Shown here: in pieces, positions 13,786 through 16,077 of the stretch | Layout: each line of letters opens with the position of its first letter | How positions within the stretch are numbered: position 1 is the stretch's first letter | Assembly: GCA_021819225.1 (NCBI GenBank) | Contig: JAKARU010000010.1 | Span: forward strand, 1 to 16,077 | Direction of reading: 5' to 3' | Length of the DNA stretch: 16,077 nucleotides | DNA from: Thermoplasmata archaeon | GTDB lineage: Archaea; Thermoplasmatota; Thermoplasmata; Thermoplasmatales; Thermoplasmataceae | The notes under the pieces: model-generated | What the model was told of the DNA's origin: nothing | What the model saw: the letters and a program-made list of their open reading frames with translations, nothing else | Database searches by the model: none | Program-made: the position numbers and the translations under genes

Positions 13786-13859
13786 GCCGTCGTAGCTCAG
13801 CCTGGTAGAGCGCGTGCTTGGTAAGCACGAGGTCGCGGGATCGAACCCCGTCGGCGGCT
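13786..13859 (+). tRNA. tRNA-Thr(GGU)
   Basis: 74-nt cloverleaf without intron: acceptor GCCGTCG/CGGCGGC (one G·U), D-stem GCTC/GAGC, anticodon stem CGTGC/GCACG with loop TTGGTAA (anticodon GGT), T-stem GCGGG/CCCGT with loop ATCGAAC, discriminator T. No CCA encoded. Confidence 0.93.
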
Positions 13860-14016
13860 TATCAAAGTACACCATGCGCGTACGCATTCACCTTTTTGCC
13901 GTTGGATATTTGTTCTGAAATTTATGGTGAATCTGTCAACACCACTGTCTAACAGGTTCATCCCCACTTTCCCGGTTCATTTCCTTCAATAAACCTGGTC
14001 TGGATTTGTTTGAGAA

Positions 14017-14535
14017 TTATTCCCCTTTTACCTTGAGTTTATCACCCAGAGCCTGTTTCAGGGTATTCTCATAATTAGAGAATATTTCTTCTGGCAATTT
14101 CCCATGTCCCTGGTAGTTACTGTGATTCAGGTGAAACTTCATATGGCCGCCCTCAATCTTCAGTTCAAGGTGCGGAAGGCTTAACGAATTCCCGTTACTC
14201 AATTCTGCTGCCCGGATCGATGTATATGGAATCCTCTCAAGGTAACCAGGGCTATCATCAAGAATTTTATCAAGGTTTTTTTCTATGTCAGATCCACGCA
14301 TCTCATTTTCCTTGAGAATATTCTTAACCTCCTCCCTTGTTACCCTGTAGTTGCTTATTTCACCCTCAACCGGGATCATTCTGCTGCTATTTGACATCTG
14401 TGTATCATAAATGTCAAGAAACCGTTCAGCACCCTCCATCACCTTGAACTTGAGTAATTCTGAGTCAGAAAAAACAAGATGATATGTTGTATTCCAGATC
14501 AAGGCATTATCAATAGAGCCAATTACTTTTACCAC
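14017..14535 (-). CDS. Hypothetical protein with possible PH-like C-terminal region
   Basis: 172 residues from a GTG at 14535 (MVKVIGSID...). No recognised family. The N-terminal part reads as beta-strands (NTTYHLVFSDSELLKFKVME), the middle is a helical Lys/Glu-rich stretch (REEVKNILKENEMRGSDIEK), and the end has the pattern IPYTSIRAAELSNGNSLSLP, then strands and a final helix (ENTLKQALGDKL). That last order recalls small PH-like domains, which is only a guess from pattern. No membrane helix or signal peptide. A TATA-like AATAAATATG on the minus strand about 25 nt upstream supports the GTG as a leaderless start. It stands alone between tRNA-Thr and a long intergenic stretch. Confidence 0.7.
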   Translation of the reverse strand: MVKVIGSIDNALIWNTTYHLVFSDSELLKFKVMEGAERFLDIYDTQMSNSSRMIPVEGEISNYRVTREEVKNILKENEMRGSDIEKNLDKILDDSPGYLERIPYTSIRAAELSNGNSLSLPHLELKIEGGHMKFHLNHSNYQGHGKLPEEIFSNYENTLKQALGDKLKVKGE

Positions 14536-14759
14536 AAAACAAATCTTTTAATCATATTTATTATTTGCCTAATGTCATATTCTCGTTAGTAGTCAACTTA
14601 GACGATACTACCGGAAACCCATAAAACCTTCATATTGTGGTGGTTCATGGTAATTATCTTCTGTCAGTTTTTTATCCTCATGGATGAACTGCTATCAGCG
14701 TATTAAATCGAGATTCATGAAATAAAGTCCAGAATTTTAGGTCAAACAGGAAGTACCTA

Positions 14760-14792
14760 TCCTATTAAATGAGCTTACAGGATTTTATAGGA
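14760..14792. repeat. Imperfect inverted repeat
   Basis: TCCTATTAAA (14760-14769) and TTTTATAGGA (14783-14792) are complementary at 9 of 10 positions with a 13-nt spacer. Could be an operator or a weak stem-loop; nothing ties it to a gene directly. Confidence 0.35.
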
Positions 14793-14842
14793 ATTAATAT
14801 TCTCAATCCATATGGATAGTAAAGTGACGGGAGATAGAATCA

Positions 14843-14853
14843 ATCATATGATC
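14843..14853. repeat. Shared palindromic word, copy 2
   Basis: Second copy of ATCATATGATC, about 230 nt before the second MFS start codon. I saw no other exact copy while reading the window. Confidence 0.4.
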
Positions 14854-15083
14854 AATTTACCTTTCCAAATAAGAACGAGAACTATCCATTCATTTCCATT
14901 TAATTTGAAGGGGCAATCCGAATGTTTCCCGAAGATATCAATTTCAAAAAATAGTGGCAAAATCAGCCAATTCTCTAATGCTTACCAGGAAACTTATCTT
15001 TTGAATCCAGAAATGAGGATGTTGAAGATACACAAAGTGATGAAGTTAAGAAGACGCAGGAACGATACATAAAAGAGGCTCAG

Positions 15084-16077
15084 ATGATTTACACAAAAAA
15101 ATCAAAATCATTCATAACGATGATGAATATGGTGCATCTTGGAACCAACTACGTTTGGATTTCCTACGAGTCTCTTATTATTCCCATACAAATTCAGATC
15201 AACTCAAATTCTAATTCATTCCTCCTTGGCATAATTGCAGGGATTGGGATAGGCATCGGTGTTATCGTAAGTATTTTCTCCGGGACAATCAGTGACAGGT
15301 ACAATTTCCTCTGGGGAAAAAGAGGCCCGTATATCATTTTCGGAACCCTCTTTGCCTCCATCTCCATACTTCTCGATCTGCTTCTTCAGAACGTGTTTTT
15401 AGGGAGTCTGCTTGGATATATACTGATTCAGACCGGAACAAATGTCTCCTCTGGTGCCTATCAGCCACTGTTCAGGGACCTTATTAAGCAGGAGCAGAGA
15501 GGCTTTGCAACTGGTATAAACGGAGTCTTCACACTGCTTGGAAATGCACTTGGTCTTGGTCTTTCCGGATACCTGATTACCATACACTTATACGATCTCA
15601 GTTTTGTAATTATGGCAATTATACTCTTTCTAACAGCAATCGTGACTTCATTCACAATAAAAGATGATGATATCCACCACATATTTGTAAAGCATGGAAC
15701 CAGGAAACGGGGGCAAAGAATGTTATATTCTGTAAGCGTTGATAGAAAATTTGCCATACTTGTTATAGCATCTTTCATGTTTTTCCTGGGTATAAGTGGA
15801 CTCAGCTTCTTTGAACTTTACTACTTTGAGGATGTTCTTTCTTCCTCAAACGCAACCTATCTCGTTACAATCTCAGGAATATTTGTACTGCTTTTCTCCG
15901 CCATGGGAACGGCTGTATTTGGCGTTCTTTCGGATAGGGTTGGAAGACTTAAAATCCTTGTTTTCGCATCAATAATATCTGGAATAGGCATGGCGCTGAT
16001 TCCAATGTTTCCAACATTTACCAACTTCCTGATCTTCGGTACCATGGCCGGATTAGGCTATGGGATCTATTTCAGTG
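15084..16077 (+). CDS. MFS transporter, sugar-transporter-like (3' end beyond window)
   Basis: 331 codons from ATG 15084, still open at the window edge. About nine to ten hydrophobic helices are visible. The first MFS motif is GTISDRYNFLWGKRGPYIIF (about 69-88), whose GKRGPYI ending resembles SUC/GPH-type sugar transporters, and the second-half copy is FGVLSDRVGRLKILV. The pattern NVSSGAYQPLFRDLIKQEQRG also fits that group. GAGG at 15075-15078 is a possible ribosome-binding site. The same frame continues upstream as a hydrophilic acidic stretch without a start, so the true N-terminus is uncertain; ATG 15120 is a further alternative. Substrate unknown. Confidence 0.82.
   Translation, partial: MIYTKKSKSFITMMNMVHLGTNYVWISYESLIIPIQIQINSNSNSFLLGIIAGIGIGIGVIVSIFSGTISDRYNFLWGKRGPYIIFGTLFASISILLDLLLQNVFLGSLLGYILIQTGTNVSSGAYQPLFRDLIKQEQRGFATGINGVFTLLGNALGLGLSGYLITIHLYDLSFVIMAIILFLTAIVTSFTIKDDDIHHIFVKHGTRKRGQRMLYSVSVDRKFAILVIASFMFFLGISGLSFFELYYFEDVLSSSNATYLVTISGIFVLLFSAMGTAVFGVLSDRVGRLKILVFASIISGIGMALIPMFPTFTNFLIFGTMAGLGYGIYFS

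Larger units (their letters stand above)
14536..15083. other. Long intergenic stretch with fragmentary frames
   Basis: About 550 nt without a supported gene. It holds an inverted repeat (14760-14792) and an 11-nt palindromic word (14843-14853) also found upstream of the other MFS gene. From 14979 to 15083 the frame of the downstream MFS gene stays open and reads as an acidic, Lys/Glu-rich segment (NEDVEDTQSDEVKKTQERYI) but has no start codon after the TAA at 14976. The 86-codon plus-strand frame 14812-15072 in another register looks random. Confidence 0.4.

Noticed and set aside
14812..15072. 86-codon plus-strand frame before the second MFS gene
   Set aside because: Basic, low-pattern translation, and the 3' part runs in a different register from the coding-like frame that leads into the MFS gene.
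1..16077. CRISPR arrays, insertion sequences and rRNA genes
   Set aside because: No regularly spaced repeats, transposase motifs or rRNA signatures were seen on reading through the window.

Overview
This window looks like chromosomal DNA from a Thermoplasmata-type euryarchaeon (Thermoplasmatales or a close relative). The basis is archaeal-only gene families (Pcc1/KEOPS subunit, prefoldin beta, MptA-type GTP cyclohydrolase, UPF0147, stand-alone Lrp/AsnC RAM domain), a GH15 glucoamylase/trehalase-like enzyme, a tRNA-Tyr with the archaeal C1:G72 pair and a short anticodon-loop intron, AT-rich TATA boxes placed about 22-30 nt before apparently leaderless starts, and no encoded CCA on any tRNA. 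The assignment is by recognition only; no search was run.

Layout. 1-1200 is a small, partly decayed accessory segment. It holds two tiny AbrB-like genes that converge and overlap, a coding-like open frame without a start, and a winged-helix protein gene broken by one in-frame TAA. A tRNA-Arg(UCU) gene with two odd positions follows on the minus strand. 1456-2977 is a housekeeping operon (Pcc1, prefoldin beta, MptA) ending at a T run.

3065-6107 is the most interesting part: a tight three-gene operon with overlapping stop/start codons. It encodes a short two-helix membrane protein (VirB2/CedA1-like pilin candidate), a polytopic VirB6/CedA-like membrane protein, and a 597-residue VirB4/HerA/CedB-like ATPase with two N-terminal membrane helices. 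Together they resemble the crenarchaeal Ced DNA-import system, itself related to bacterial conjugation machinery, here in what appears to be a euryarchaeon.

6093-8806 contains a small membrane protein and an acyl-CoA thioesterase on the minus strand, then rpiA, a RAM-domain protein, UPF0147 and a winged-helix regulator on the plus strand. The thioesterase and rpiA diverge from one palindromic TATA element that lies equally far from both start codons. 8796-10625 is the GH15 hydrolase. 10712-10819 is the intron-containing tRNA-Tyr.

10820-16077 is looser: two MFS transporters (the second running off the window end), a metallo-beta-lactamase-fold hydrolase with a C-terminal winged-helix domain, tRNA-Thr(GGU), an unrecognised 172-residue protein and long intergenic stretches. 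These stretches contain frames that look like decayed genes, and an 11-nt palindromic word occurs upstream of both transporters.
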